A stretch of DNA of 64,000 bases, taken from the NCBI RefSeq assembly GCF_014196505.1, contig NZ_JACIDW010000003.1, positions 1 to 64,000 of the forward strand, in the 5' to 3' direction. Under the pieces are notes generated by a model, which was given only the letters and a program-made list of their open reading frames with translations, was not told the DNA's origin and made no database searches. Below, piece after piece: positions 53,795 through 62,938 of this stretch. The translations under genes and the position numbers were made by a program. The stretch is from Rhizobium metallidurans. GTDB lineage: Bacteria; Pseudomonadota; Alphaproteobacteria; Rhizobiales; Rhizobiaceae. How positions within the stretch are numbered: position 1 is the first letter of the stretch; the number at the start of each line of letters is the position of its first letter.

Positions 53795-55059
53795 TCTTGC
53801 GCGCCCGCCACGATGGTTTCGCTTGTCTTCGGCTGATCGGCCGCGGCGACGTTGATCGCCTTGCTATCGAATTCTTCCTTCACCGCCTGCTTGTCGACGA
53901 GCTGCGCCTGACCCTCGATAACCACATGGTCACCCTCGGAAAGGCCCGCCGAGATCGCCGTATAGCCGCCATTCGCGCGGGCGACGGTGACGGGCGCCAG
54001 CCGCACCTTTCCGTCGTTGACGACGAAGGCGTAGAAGCCGTCGGCGCCGGGGCTCACCGCCACCGTCGGCACGACGACCTGCTGTTCGTTGTCGTTGAAA
54101 TGCACGACGATGTTGACCGACTGGCCGGGCCACAGCGCACCCGATGCATTCTCGAACTTCGCCTTGGCGAGGATGGTGCCGGACGCGGTATCGACGGTGT
54201 TGTCGTAGAAGCTGATATGCCCGGTGCGCGGCTTGCCCTTGTCCGACGGCGGCACGGTGGTCACATCGACGGGACCAGCGGCGAGCGCCTGCTTCAACTG
54301 CCTGAGATCGCGCTCCTGTAGGTGGAACTTCACGTAGATCGGATCGTATTTCGCGATCGTAACGATCGCCGCACCCGCGGTCACGAAGGCGCCGGGGCTG
54401 ACGGCGACGTCGCCCAGCCGCCCGTCGAACGGCGCCTTGATCTCCGTATGCTCAAGCAGGACCTGATCGGAAGCGAGCGTCGCCTTGTCCGCCTGGACGG
54501 TGGCGACGGCGGTGTCGCGCGCGGCCTTCGCCTGGTCATAGGTCTGCTGCGTTCCGGCTTTCGACGTCAACAGCTCCGAGGCGCGGGTAAGCGCCGTCTC
54601 GGCCTCGGCGACCGTCGCGGTATCCCGCACGATCATCGCATTGTCCTTGTCGACCGCGGCCTGTGCCGTTCGGCTGTCGAGCTTGGCGATGAGATCGCCT
54701 TGCTTGACGGTGGCACCGTCGGTGGCGATGATCTCGGTCACCAGCCCCTGTTCCTGCGCGGCGATCGTCGTATTGTCGTCGGCGTCGGCCCAGCCGGACG
54801 CCGTAACGTCGCGCGGCAGCACCGTCTTTGCGGCGGCCACGGTCTTCACCAGCGTCGGCCCGCCGCTTTTGCGACCCTTGCCCTTCTGGTCGCCACCCTG
54901 CTGGGATCCATCGCTTCCAGCCTGTTTGCCCCCGGCGGCATCGGCCTGCTCGGTCGGTTTCGGTCCGAATTGCTGGAGATAGGGAATGCGATCCTTGTAG
55001 TGCCACGCGCCGAAGCCGGCTGCGGCGATAAGGCAGGTGCTGATCCAGAGTTTCTTCAT
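53791..55059 (-). CDS. RND membrane fusion (adaptor) protein
   Basis: A 422-residue periplasmic adaptor. One N-terminal hydrophobic segment (about 3-20), a Gly/Lys/Gln-rich linker (about 38-70), then the barrel/lipoyl domain (AQEQGLVTEIIATDGATVKQGDLIAKLD), an alpha-hairpin with Ala-rich coils (about 130-190), and the second lipoyl half (IKAPFDGRLGDVAVSPGAFVTAGAAIVTI). It links the pump to an outer-membrane channel encoded elsewhere. It is first in the operon, upstream of the pump by ATGA overlap. Confidence 0.92.
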   Translation of the reverse strand: MKKLWISTCLIAAAGFGAWHYKDRIPYLQQFGPKPTEQADAAGGKQAGSDGSQQGGDQKGKGRKSGGPTLVKTVAAAKTVLPRDVTASGWADADDNTTIAAQEQGLVTEIIATDGATVKQGDLIAKLDSRTAQAAVDKDNAMIVRDTATVAEAETALTRASELLTSKAGTQQTYDQAKAARDTAVATVQADKATLASDQVLLEHTEIKAPFDGRLGDVAVSPGAFVTAGAAIVTIAKYDPIYVKFHLQERDLRQLKQALAAGPVDVTTVPPSDKGKPRTGHISFYDNTVDTASGTILAKAKFENASGALWPGQSVNIVVHFNDNEQQVVVPTVAVSPGADGFYAFVVNDGKVRLAPVTVARANGGYTAISAGLSEGDHVVIEGQAQLVDKQAVKEEFDSKAINVAAADQPKTSETIVAGAQE

Positions 55060-55234
55060 GGTTGATACCGGTCGGGGGCTGTTGAGTATGTCCTATTCAG
55101 CCACGTTTATTGCGGCACGAAAAAGACACAATCCCCGCAAGGGCATCACTAAGTGGATAGAATGGCTTAAATTTTCGTAATGTTCTCATATTCTAAAAAG
55201 ATCGACGATGGCGTGAATGTGACACAACCATGGT

Positions 55235-55257
55235 CGGGCGCCGGTGGCTGGCGCCCG
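55235..55257 (-). terminator. Hairpin downstream of the SDR gene
   Basis: A perfect 8-bp stem, CGGGCGCC pairing with GGCGCCCG, 7-base loop, 14 bases after the SDR stop on the - strand. No T-run follows. It could stop or protect the SDR transcript. Confidence 0.45.
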
Positions 55258-55271
55258 ATTGTCGTTTGCGA

Positions 55272-56060
55272 TCAGAGGGATCGCGCGGCGCCGCCATCGC
55301 AGCGCACAAGGCTGCCGGTGATATAGCTCGCCTGCTGGCTGCACAGGAAGGCGGCGGTCGCCGCGAACTCCTCCACCTTGCCATACCGCCCGACCGGGAT
55401 GGCCGCTTCCTTGGCGACGCGGATCTCGTCGATGCTCTTGCCCGTGCGCTTGGCGGCCGCGCCGTCGAGATCGTCGAGCCGGCTCGTCAGGATGCTGCCG
55501 GGAAGCAGCAGGTTGGTGGTGACGCCGAAGCGGCCGATTTCTGTGGCCAGCGTCTTGCTCCAGCCGGCGAGCGCAGGGCGCAGCGTGTTGGAAAGCGCGA
55601 GATTGCCGATCGGCTCGATCACGCCCGAGGACGCAACCGTCAGGATGCGGCCCCAACCCTGTTGCTTCATGTCGGGAAGCAGCGCGTTGGTGAGCGTGAT
55701 GACCCTGAGGACCATGGAGAAGAAATAGGTCTCCAGCCGCTCGGCCGTCATGTCCTCGGTGGTGCCGGGCGTCGGGCCGCCGGTATTGTTGATCAGGATA
55801 TCCACGCCGCCGAGCTTGCTTTTGACGGCTGCCGTTGCCGTCTCGACGAAGTTCTCCTCCGAAAGATCGGCCCAGATCCAGTCGGCCTTGCCCTTGCCCT
55901 CGGCATTGATCGCCTTGCAGTTCGCCTCCAGCGTTTCGCCGCTGCGTCCGCACAAAAGCACATTTGCGCCTTCGCGCGCTAAGGCGACCGCGATGCCGTG
56001 GCCAAGCCCGCGCGACGATGCCAGCACGAGCGCGCGTTTGCCCTTGATGCCCAGATCCAT
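55272..56060 (-). CDS. SDR-family oxidoreductase with non-canonical active site
   Basis: A 262-residue Rossmann protein. The cofactor site is ASSRGLGHGIA at 14-24 and NNTGG at 91-95. The expected catalytic Ser is at 144 (VASSG), but the Tyr-x3-Lys pair is replaced: Ser157 stands at the Tyr position and Arg161 at the Lys position (ALSNTLRPALAGW). Other SDRs with this LALSNxxR pattern exist, so the change is a subfamily trait rather than decay. The reaction is unknown; NADP-type binding is suggested by Arg39 after the second strand. Single gene. Confidence 0.85.
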   Translation of the reverse strand: MDLGIKGKRALVLASSRGLGHGIAVALAREGANVLLCGRSGETLEANCKAINAEGKGKADWIWADLSEENFVETATAAVKSKLGGVDILINNTGGPTPGTTEDMTAERLETYFFSMVLRVITLTNALLPDMKQQGWGRILTVASSGVIEPIGNLALSNTLRPALAGWSKTLATEIGRFGVTTNLLLPGSILTSRLDDLDGAAAKRTGKSIDEIRVAKEAAIPVGRYGKVEEFAATAAFLCSQQASYITGSLVRCDGGAARSL

Positions 56061-56314
56061 TTTGAAGTCTCCTGTTGTTCGCTGCGTTTATACGGCGCGC
56101 GACGATCAAAAGGAAAGGTCGTCCATGGCAGGATCGGGCTCATTTATTGACGTTAACGTAAACGTCATATAGTTCTTCTGTGAAGAGGAATATCATTGCG
56201 CGAAATGGGGTATTGGCTGTCGTTTCCCGGCTCGACAATCCCGCCGTGTTTTGCAAAGAGATACCTCATACACGGGGAATATGGCCGCAAAGCCGGCCGA
56301 GCGGAGAATGACGG

Positions 56315-57979
56315 ATGACCGAAACGACTGAACTGCCCGAACGCGAAAGCATGGAATTCGACGTGGTGATCGTCGGCGGTGGCCCCGCCGGCCTGTCGGC
56401 GGCGATCCGGCTGAAGCAGGTCAATCCCGAGCTTTCCGTCGTCGTGCTGGAGAAGGGGGCGGAGGTTGGCGCGCATATCCTCTCTGGCGCCGTCGTCGAT
56501 CCCATCGGTATCGATCGCCTGCTGCCGGATTGGCGTGAAGAGACCGATCATCCGTTCAAGACCGAGGTCAAGGACGATCACTTCCTCTTGCTTGGCCCGG
56601 CCGGTTCGATCCGCCTGCCGAACTTCGCCATGCCGCCGCTGATGAACAATCACGGCAACTACATCGTCTCGCTCGGAAACGTCTGTCGCTGGCTGGCGGG
56701 CCACGCGGAAGCCTTGGGCGTCGAGATCTATCCGGGCTTCGCCGCAACCGAAGTGCTCTATAACGGTGAGGGCGCCGTCATCGGTGTCGCCACCGGCGAC
56801 ATGGGCGTCGAGAAGAACGGCGAACCCGGCCCGAACTTCACCCGCGGCATGGAACTGCTGGGCAAATATACGCTGATCGGCGAGGGCGTTCGCGGCTCGC
56901 TTGCCAAGCAGCTCATCGCCAAGTTCGATCTCCAGAAGGATCGCCAGCCGCAAAAATTCGGGATCGGCATCAAGGAACTCTGGCAGGTGAAGCCGGAGAA
57001 CCACAGGCAGGGCCTCGTGCAGCACTCCTTCGGCTGGCCGCTCGGCATGAAGACCGGCGGCGGCTCGTTCCTCTATCATCTGGAAGACAACCTCGTGGCC
57101 GTCGGCTTCGTCGTCCATCTCAATTACAAGAATCCCTATCTCTATCCTTTCGAGGAATTCCAGCGCTTCAAGACGCACCCGGCCATCAAGGGCACCTTCG
57201 AGGGCGGCAAGCGCCTGTCCTACGGCGCCCGCGCCATCACCGAAGGCGGCTACCAGTCGGTGCCGAAACTGACCTTCCCAGGCGGCGCCCTGATCGGCTG
57301 CTCCGCCGGCTTCGTCAACGTGCCCCGCATCAAGGGCAGCCACAACGCCGTATTGTCCGGCATGCTGGCGGCCGACAGGATCGCAGACGCCATCGCGGCA
57401 GGCCGCGCCAATGACGAGGTCATCGAGATCGAGAACGAATGGCGCTCGAGCGACATCGGCAAGGACCTGAAGAAGGTCCGCAACGTCAAGCCGCTGTGGT
57501 CGAAGTTCGGCACGGCCATTGGCGTCGCGCTCGGCGGTCTCGACATGTGGACCAACCAGCTGTTCGGCTTCTCCTTCTTCGGCACGCTCGGCCACGGCAA
57601 GACGGACGCCCAATCGCTGGAACCGGCTGCCAAGCACAAGAAGATCGACTACCCCAAGCCCGACGGCGTGCTGACTTTCGACCGCCTCTCCTCGGTGTTC
57701 CTGTCGAACACCAATCACGAGGAGAACGAGCCGGTTCATCTGAAGGTCAGGGACATGGCGCTGCAGAAGTCGTCGGAGCACGACGTCTTCGCCGGCCCCT
57801 CGACGCGCTACTGTCCTGCCGGTGTCTACGAGTGGGTGGAGAAGAATGGCGAGGAGACCTACGTCATCAACGCCCAGAACTGCGTCCACTGCAAGACCTG
57901 CGACATCAAGGACCCCAACCAGAACATCAACTGGGTACCGCCGCAGGGCGGCGAGGGGCCGGTCTATCCGAATATGTGA
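56315..57979 (+). CDS. Electron transfer flavoprotein-ubiquinone oxidoreductase
   Basis: A 554-residue membrane-associated flavoprotein that passes electrons from ETF to ubiquinone during fatty-acid and amino-acid oxidation. FAD site VVIVGGGPAGLSAA near 18-31; the 4Fe-4S cluster ligands are Cys500 (YCPAGVYE), Cys523, Cys526 and Cys529 (NCVHCKTCDIKDP), followed by NINWVPPQGGEGPVY, the family's end. GGAG lies 10 bases before the ATG. Full length. Confidence 0.95.
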   Translation: MTETTELPERESMEFDVVIVGGGPAGLSAAIRLKQVNPELSVVVLEKGAEVGAHILSGAVVDPIGIDRLLPDWREETDHPFKTEVKDDHFLLLGPAGSIRLPNFAMPPLMNNHGNYIVSLGNVCRWLAGHAEALGVEIYPGFAATEVLYNGEGAVIGVATGDMGVEKNGEPGPNFTRGMELLGKYTLIGEGVRGSLAKQLIAKFDLQKDRQPQKFGIGIKELWQVKPENHRQGLVQHSFGWPLGMKTGGGSFLYHLEDNLVAVGFVVHLNYKNPYLYPFEEFQRFKTHPAIKGTFEGGKRLSYGARAITEGGYQSVPKLTFPGGALIGCSAGFVNVPRIKGSHNAVLSGMLAADRIADAIAAGRANDEVIEIENEWRSSDIGKDLKKVRNVKPLWSKFGTAIGVALGGLDMWTNQLFGFSFFGTLGHGKTDAQSLEPAAKHKKIDYPKPDGVLTFDRLSSVFLSNTNHEENEPVHLKVRDMALQKSSEHDVFAGPSTRYCPAGVYEWVEKNGEETYVINAQNCVHCKTCDIKDPNQNINWVPPQGGEGPVYPNM

Positions 57980-58144
57980 GGCCGAACCATGAGCGCTGCC
58001 CTTGCGATCAGGCAGGCGCGCTTGTATGCCGCGCGTGCTCCGGTTCGCTCTGCACGATGATGCAGCTTGGTGTAACGGATGCGAATAGCCACCTCACAAC
58101 CTCTTAACGAATGCGTGACCGAAGGCACACTGCTTAGCAGTTCA

Positions 58145-58163
58145 TTAACCATAATCTTATTAA
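58145..58163. promoter_or_regulatory. TTAACCAT-containing box upstream of the L,D-transpeptidase
   Basis: TTAACCAT at 58145-58152 and TTAA at 58160-58163, with further TTAA at 58104 and 58186, all within about 100 bases of the start codon. TTAACCAT is the half-site form reported for CtrA. The spacing of the pair is 11, not 7, so only a half-site match is claimed. Confidence 0.35.
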
Positions 58164-58201
58164 GCTCGGTCGCATCAACCGAACGTTAAGGAACTGCTTC
58201 G

Positions 58202-58825
58202 ATGTCGCTTTCCCGCCGTGGTTTCGTTCTGGGCGTCTCCGCGCTTCTCGCCGGCTGCGCCTCGAGCGGTCCTGATCAACGCGCCAACTACGCGGCCCTT
58301 CCGACCGAGAAGTTTCCGCTGCCGGCCATGCCGCTCGACAAGATCGATCCGGAGCTTCGCCGCCAGCAGGTCACCTACGCCTCCAGCTACAGCCCCGGCA
58401 CCATCGTCATCGATACGCCGGCCCGCCGCCTCTATTACATTCTCGGCGACAACCAGGCGATGCGCTACGGCATCGGCGTCGGCCGGGAAGGGCTGGCATT
58501 CTCGGGTGGCGCCTATGTCGGACGCAAGGCGGAATGGCCGAGCTGGACACCCACCGAAAACATGCAACGCCGCGAGGAGCGTTACCGCAAGCTCGCCGGC
58601 GGCATGCCTGGCGGGCCGAACAATCCGCTGGGCGCCCGCGCCATCTATCTCTATCGCGGCGGCAACGACACGCGTTTCCGCGTCCACGGCACCAACCAGC
58701 CGGAGTCGATCGGTCTTGCCATGTCGAGCGGCTGCATTCGCATGCTGAACCACGACGTCATCGATCTCTACGACCGGGTGCTGCCCGGCGCGCAGGTCAT
58801 CGTCATCCAGGCGCAAACCGCCTGA
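58202..58825 (+). CDS. Lipoprotein L,D-transpeptidase (YkuD domain) with Tat-like signal
   Basis: A 207-residue cell-wall enzyme that forms 3-3 cross-links or attaches proteins to peptidoglycan. The N-terminus SRRGFVLGVSALLAGC has a twin-arginine motif and a lipobox with Cys19, so it may go out folded through Tat and become lipid-anchored. The YkuD domain contains the catalytic His162 (RVHGTN) and Cys178 in MSSGCIRM. It stands alone between the ETF-QO and MgtE genes, with a strong terminator after it. Rhizobiaceae grow from the pole with many such enzymes. Confidence 0.9.
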   Translation: MSLSRRGFVLGVSALLAGCASSGPDQRANYAALPTEKFPLPAMPLDKIDPELRRQQVTYASSYSPGTIVIDTPARRLYYILGDNQAMRYGIGVGREGLAFSGGAYVGRKAEWPSWTPTENMQRREERYRKLAGGMPGGPNNPLGARAIYLYRGGNDTRFRVHGTNQPESIGLAMSSGCIRMLNHDVIDLYDRVLPGAQVIVIQAQTA

Positions 58826-58835
58826 GCAAGATGAG

Positions 58836-58859
58836 AACGGGGCCGATCGGCCCCGTTTT
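58836..58859. terminator. Bidirectional terminator between L,D-transpeptidase and mgtE
   Basis: A perfect palindrome AACGGGGCCGATCGGCCCCGTT (positions 58836-58857) followed by TTTT on one side and preceded by A's on the other. It serves both converging genes. Confidence 0.8.
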
Positions 58860-58864
58860 CGCGT

Positions 58865-60241
58865 TCAGAGCAATGTGCCGCTGAGGATCAGCAGCGCCAC
58901 GGAGAAGTAGATCACCAGGCCCGTCACGTCGACCAGCGTGGCGACGAAGGGTGCCGAGGCGCTGGCCGGGTCGAGCCTCAGCCTTTGCATCAGGAACGGC
59001 AGCATCGATCCGGCGACCGAGCCGAACGTCACGATGCCGATCAGCGCCGAGAAGACGGTGAAGCCGACAAGGATCCAGTGCTCGCCGTAATCATAGAGCC
59101 CAATGGTCTGCCACAGCACGATGCGGGAGAAACCGACCGTGCCGAGGATCGAGCCGAGCACCATGCCGGTCGGCAGTTCGCGCAGCAGCACTCGCCACCA
59201 GTCCGACAGCTTAAGCTCCCCGAGCGCCAGCGCCCGGATGATCAGGGACGTCGCCTGTGAACCGGAGTTGCCGCCGGAGCTCATGATCAGCGGCACGAAG
59301 AGCGTCAGCACGATCGCCTTTTCCAGTTCACCTTCGAAATACTGCATGGCGCTCGCCGTCAGCATTTCGCCGAGGAAGAGCGCGCAGAGCCAGCCCGCGC
59401 GCTTGCGCAGCATGCCGGCGAAGCTGATCGCCATATAGGGCTTTCCGAGCGCCTCCATGCCGCCGAACTTCTGCGCGTCTTCCGTCTGGTCAGCGATCAT
59501 CGTATCGATCACGTCGTCGACGGTGACGATGCCGAGCATGTGGCCGCTTTCGCCGATGACAGGCAGCGCCAGGAGGTTGTGCTTGCGGATCAGACGCGCC
59601 ACGTCCTCTTGCGTCATCAGCGGATCGGCGATGACGATGCCGCCCTGTTGGGCGACGCTCAGCACCGAGGCCTGCGGCTCGCCGTTGATGAGGCGGCGCA
59701 GCGTCACGACGCTGGTCAGCGCCTGTGTCTCCACGTCGAGAACATAGATCGCATAGACGGTCTCGCGTGAACGCTCGACCTTGCGGACATGCTCCAGCGT
59801 CTTTTCGACTGTCCAGGTCGCCGGCACGCTGACGAATTCCGTCGTCATGATGCTGCCGGCCGTGCGCGGCGGGTAGCCCATCAGGTGCTGAACGGCGAGG
59901 CAGGTCGCGCGGTCGAGCTTGGAAAACAGGTGCGCCCGCGCATCGTCGTCCATTTCCTGGAACAGGTCGGCGACCCGATCGTTGGCGGTGGCGTTCAACA
60001 GCCGCGCGGCCTGCTCGACCGGCATTTCGGTCAGCATCGCGGCGGCATGGTGCAGCTCCGGACGTCCCAGTATGCGGACGGCCTTCTGCTGCGGCAGCGT
60101 GGCGAGGATAGCCGCTGCTTCGGGAATTTCGAGCGCGTTCAGACGCTCGACGCGTTCAGCCGTGGTGATGGCACCGAGGCTGTCGCTGGCAAAGAAACGG
60201 GCGGCATGGCCTGCCCGCAGGGGGAAGCGATTGATGTTCAT
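58865..60241 (-). CDS. mgtE: Magnesium transporter MgtE
   Basis: A 458-residue Mg2+ channel/transporter. Cytoplasmic N domain (about 1-135, with repeated AAILATLPQQKAVRIL-type helices), paired CBS domains (about 140-265), a plug helix, and five membrane helices from about 290 (SGGNSGSQATSLIIRALALGEL is the conserved ion-path segment). In known MgtE the CBS pair closes the pore when Mg2+ is high. The ATG at 60241 lies directly after a long stem-loop in the leader (60245-60287), which suggests control of its translation. Confidence 0.92.
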   Translation of the reverse strand: MNINRFPLRAGHAARFFASDSLGAITTAERVERLNALEIPEAAAILATLPQQKAVRILGRPELHHAAAMLTEMPVEQAARLLNATANDRVADLFQEMDDDARAHLFSKLDRATCLAVQHLMGYPPRTAGSIMTTEFVSVPATWTVEKTLEHVRKVERSRETVYAIYVLDVETQALTSVVTLRRLINGEPQASVLSVAQQGGIVIADPLMTQEDVARLIRKHNLLALPVIGESGHMLGIVTVDDVIDTMIADQTEDAQKFGGMEALGKPYMAISFAGMLRKRAGWLCALFLGEMLTASAMQYFEGELEKAIVLTLFVPLIMSSGGNSGSQATSLIIRALALGELKLSDWWRVLLRELPTGMVLGSILGTVGFSRIVLWQTIGLYDYGEHWILVGFTVFSALIGIVTFGSVAGSMLPFLMQRLRLDPASASAPFVATLVDVTGLVIYFSVALLILSGTLL

Positions 60242-60244
60242 ATA

Positions 60245-60287
60245 GCTCGCCTTTCCGTCGATCCGCCGCAGCGTCCGACGGGCGAGC
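60245..60287 (-). promoter_or_regulatory. Leader stem-loop covering the mgtE ribosome-binding site
   Basis: GCTCGCC pairs with GGCGAGC (7 bp) and CGTCG with CGACG (5 bp), with a 4-base GAAA bulge on the 3' side and a 15-base loop. The 3' arm ends 3 bases before the ATG and holds the A/G-rich GGAAAGG that would bind the ribosome. A second hairpin (CGGAACG/CGTTCCG, about 60381-60396) lies further upstream. A translational switch is inferred; no known Mg2+ riboswitch class is recognised. Confidence 0.45.
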
Positions 60288-60476
60288 CCGATCGATATCG
60301 GTCAGCGCACGAAGGCCGCGTACGGCAAAGGCAATCGACTACTACTGTCGCTTGGCATCGTGAGATGGCTCCGTTGATATCCGCTCGGAACGGGCGTTCC
60401 GTGCGTGAGGCAGTAGGTGGTCCCAAACGCTGAAAAAGTCAAGCGCCATAGGCGGTTGCGGCGAAAAAGCCGAGTG

Positions 60477-61694
60477 TCAGCCGCGGCTGCGGCGATCGAG
60501 GCGTAGCGAGGCGGCGAAGACGATGAGACCGAGCACCGAAAGGAACGCGCCGACATAGCCGGTCGAAGCCGAGCCGTAGCCCCAGGCGATGACGAGACCG
60601 CCAAGCCAGGCGCCGAGCGCGTTGGCGATGTTGAAGGCGGAGTGGTTGGAAGCGGCCGCAAGCGTCTGCGCGTCGGCGGCGACGTCCATCAGGCGGGTCT
60701 GCAGCGCCGGGCCGGCCGCGAAGCCGCAGCCGATCAGGAAGACGCACAGCCCAAGCATGAACGGGTTGGAGGCGGTCAGCGAAAATAGCATCAGCACGAG
60801 AATGTTGAAGATCAGCGAGCCGCCGATCGTTCCCATGATCGACTTGTCGGCAAGCCAGGAGCCGACGACGTTGCCGGCGTTCATGCCGACGCCGAACAGC
60901 ACCATCATGACAGCCACCATGCCGGGCTGCAGCATGGCGACACCGGTCGTCGTGTCGGCGATGTAGCTGAACATCGCGAACATGCCGCCATAGCCGACGG
61001 CCGCGATGGCGAGCGTGAGCAGCACCTGCGGGCGCTTGAAGGCGCCGAGTTCGCGCATGAAGCTCGCGCCCTCGGAGACTGTGTCGCGCGGCACGTAGTA
61101 CCAGATCAGCGCCATGGTCACGAGGCCGATCACCCCGACGGCGGTGAAGGCAACACGCCAGTCGAGCGACTGGCCGAAGAAGGTGGCGAGCGGCGTGCCG
61201 AGCAGGGTGGCGATCGTCAGGCCCAGCATGACGCGGCCGACGGCGCGGGCGCGCTTGTGCACCGGGACCATCGATGCGGCGACGATCGCCGCGACGCCGA
61301 AATAGGCACCGTGCGGCAGGCCGGTGATGAAGCGCAGGACCGTAAAGCTCTCGAACGTCGGGGCCATGGCGCTCAGGATATTGCCGAGGGCGAAAATCCC
61401 CATCAGCAGCAGGAGCAGGGAACGGCGCGCCATCCTGGCGGCCAGCACCGCGATCACGGGAGCGCCGATCACGACGCCGAGAGCGTAGGCGCTGATCACA
61501 TAGCCCGCCTGCGGTATCGTCACGGAAAACGTGCCCGCGACGTTGGGGAGCAGGCCCATGATCGCGAATTCGCCGGTGCCGATCCCGAAGCCGCCGCAGG
61601 CAAGCGCCAGCTGAACCAGCGCGACCGCCATGGGCGAGGGTGCCTCGGAGACGGGAATATCGGCGACGGAATCGTTTACGGCGACCTGGCTCAA
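60477..61694 (-). CDS. MFS transporter, DHA1/AraJ-like sugar or drug exporter
   Basis: A 405-residue protein with twelve membrane helices in two halves. It has the motif A-like AARMARRSLLLLLMG loop after helix 2, and GFGIGTGEFAIMGLLPNVA in helix 1, typical of the AraJ/YdhP/CmlA-like group (sugar efflux, drug export). The start is TTG 61694, supported by AAGGAG 7 bases upstream; the open frame extends a few codons earlier but would include the ribosome-binding site. Substrate unknown. The 299-base region to the next gene holds an A/T-rich stretch and no other feature I can name. Confidence 0.87.
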   Translation of the reverse strand: MSQVAVNDSVADIPVSEAPSPMAVALVQLALACGGFGIGTGEFAIMGLLPNVAGTFSVTIPQAGYVISAYALGVVIGAPVIAVLAARMARRSLLLLLMGIFALGNILSAMAPTFESFTVLRFITGLPHGAYFGVAAIVAASMVPVHKRARAVGRVMLGLTIATLLGTPLATFFGQSLDWRVAFTAVGVIGLVTMALIWYYVPRDTVSEGASFMRELGAFKRPQVLLTLAIAAVGYGGMFAMFSYIADTTTGVAMLQPGMVAVMMVLFGVGMNAGNVVGSWLADKSIMGTIGGSLIFNILVLMLFSLTASNPFMLGLCVFLIGCGFAAGPALQTRLMDVAADAQTLAAASNHSAFNIANALGAWLGGLVIAWGYGSASTGYVGAFLSVLGLIVFAASLRLDRRSRG

Positions 61695-61993
61695 GCGCGA
61701 GCTCCTTCGGACATGCAATGGCTTGGAACTGTCGCGCGACGCAGTGTCACTGCCGGACGAACAAGCGGAAAATGAGGGAGATGGAGCGCTCGCTCCAACA
61801 CCTCATTAATTTACGATTTGTTGATAAGCGTCATGTGCATTTTATGCAGCGCAGCATCCCGCCACGCGCATACGTGCGGCATATTGGTTCAGGGCGTTGC
61901 ATTGCGACGTCATTTGACGCGCCATCTGCTTGAAATAGCACGGACGGCAACCATGTCTAAGCAGCGCGTCAGCCGATGGACAATGGGAGCCCG

Positions 61994-62938
61994 ATGAAGC
62001 TTATAGGTTTTTTCAACCGCGATGGCGGCACGTTTCGCACCACCGACATGGAGGCGTACGAGAAACATGCGGAGCGGGTTTTCCGTGAAGCCGGCCATGA
62101 TTTCGAGGCGGAGGTGTTTCCCGGCAAGGAGATCGTCCCGGCAATGGAGCGCGCTGCTCGCCGTGACGACATCGACGGCATCGTCGCCGGCGGCGGCGAC
62201 GGCACCATATCGGCGGCCTCGTCCATCGCGTGGAAGAACGGCGTCGCGCTTGGCGTCATCCCCGCCGGCACCATGAATCTCTTCGCGCGATCGTTGCGCG
62301 TGCCGCTCGATATCTGGGAGGCGCTCGACGTTCTGGCATCGGGCGAGGTCGACCACGTCGATATCGCCAGCGCCAACGACCGCCCCTTCATTCACCAGTT
62401 TTCCACGGGCCTGCATGCGCGAATGGTCCGCTATCGCAATTCCTACACCTACCGGTCGAGGATCGGAAAAATGCGTGCCAGCACGCGCGCTGCCTTGGGC
62501 GTGGTGCTCAATCCGCCGGAGTTCGAGGTCGAGTTCGAGGCGATCGGCATCAAGGAGCGACGCAAGGTGTCAGCGGTGTCGGTGTCCAACAATCCCTTCG
62601 GCGAGAACGCGTTGCTTTACGCCGATACGCTGACATCGGGCGAACTTGGCTTCTACACCGCAAAACCGCTGAAGCCGTGGGGCGTGGCGCGTCTCGCCGT
62701 CGATCTCCTGCGCGGAAAGGTGCGGGAGAACGCCGACGTGATGATCATGCATCCGGCCGAAGTGCATCTGCACTTCCCGAAGCTGCATTCGAAGGCCAAT
62801 TGCGTCATGGACGGCGAATTGTTGCCGCTTGCCCGCGACGTCGCACTTAAACTGCATCCCGGCGAACTCAAGGTGCTCGTCAGGCAGGGCCTTGCCGCCC
62901 AGATCGACGAAGCCGAACGCCGCGAACCGACGTCTTAA
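61994..62938 (+). CDS. Diacylglycerol kinase-type lipid kinase
   Basis: A 314-residue cytoplasmic or membrane-associated kinase of the DagK/YegS/sphingosine-kinase superfamily. The ATP-binding signature GGGDGT is at 66-71 and GVIPAGTMNLFAR at 87-99, where the family has GTxNDFAR. The C-terminal beta-sandwich is present. The ATG at 61994 is preferred because GGGAG lies 5 bases upstream; an ATG at 61976 would add six residues. Its lipid substrate is unknown. It converges with the glutamine-synthetase-type gene; stops overlap by 4 bases. Confidence 0.87.
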   Translation: MKLIGFFNRDGGTFRTTDMEAYEKHAERVFREAGHDFEAEVFPGKEIVPAMERAARRDDIDGIVAGGGDGTISAASSIAWKNGVALGVIPAGTMNLFARSLRVPLDIWEALDVLASGEVDHVDIASANDRPFIHQFSTGLHARMVRYRNSYTYRSRIGKMRASTRAALGVVLNPPEFEVEFEAIGIKERRKVSAVSVSNNPFGENALLYADTLTSGELGFYTAKPLKPWGVARLAVDLLRGKVRENADVMIMHPAEVHLHFPKLHSKANCVMDGELLPLARDVALKLHPGELKVLVRQGLAAQIDEAERREPTS

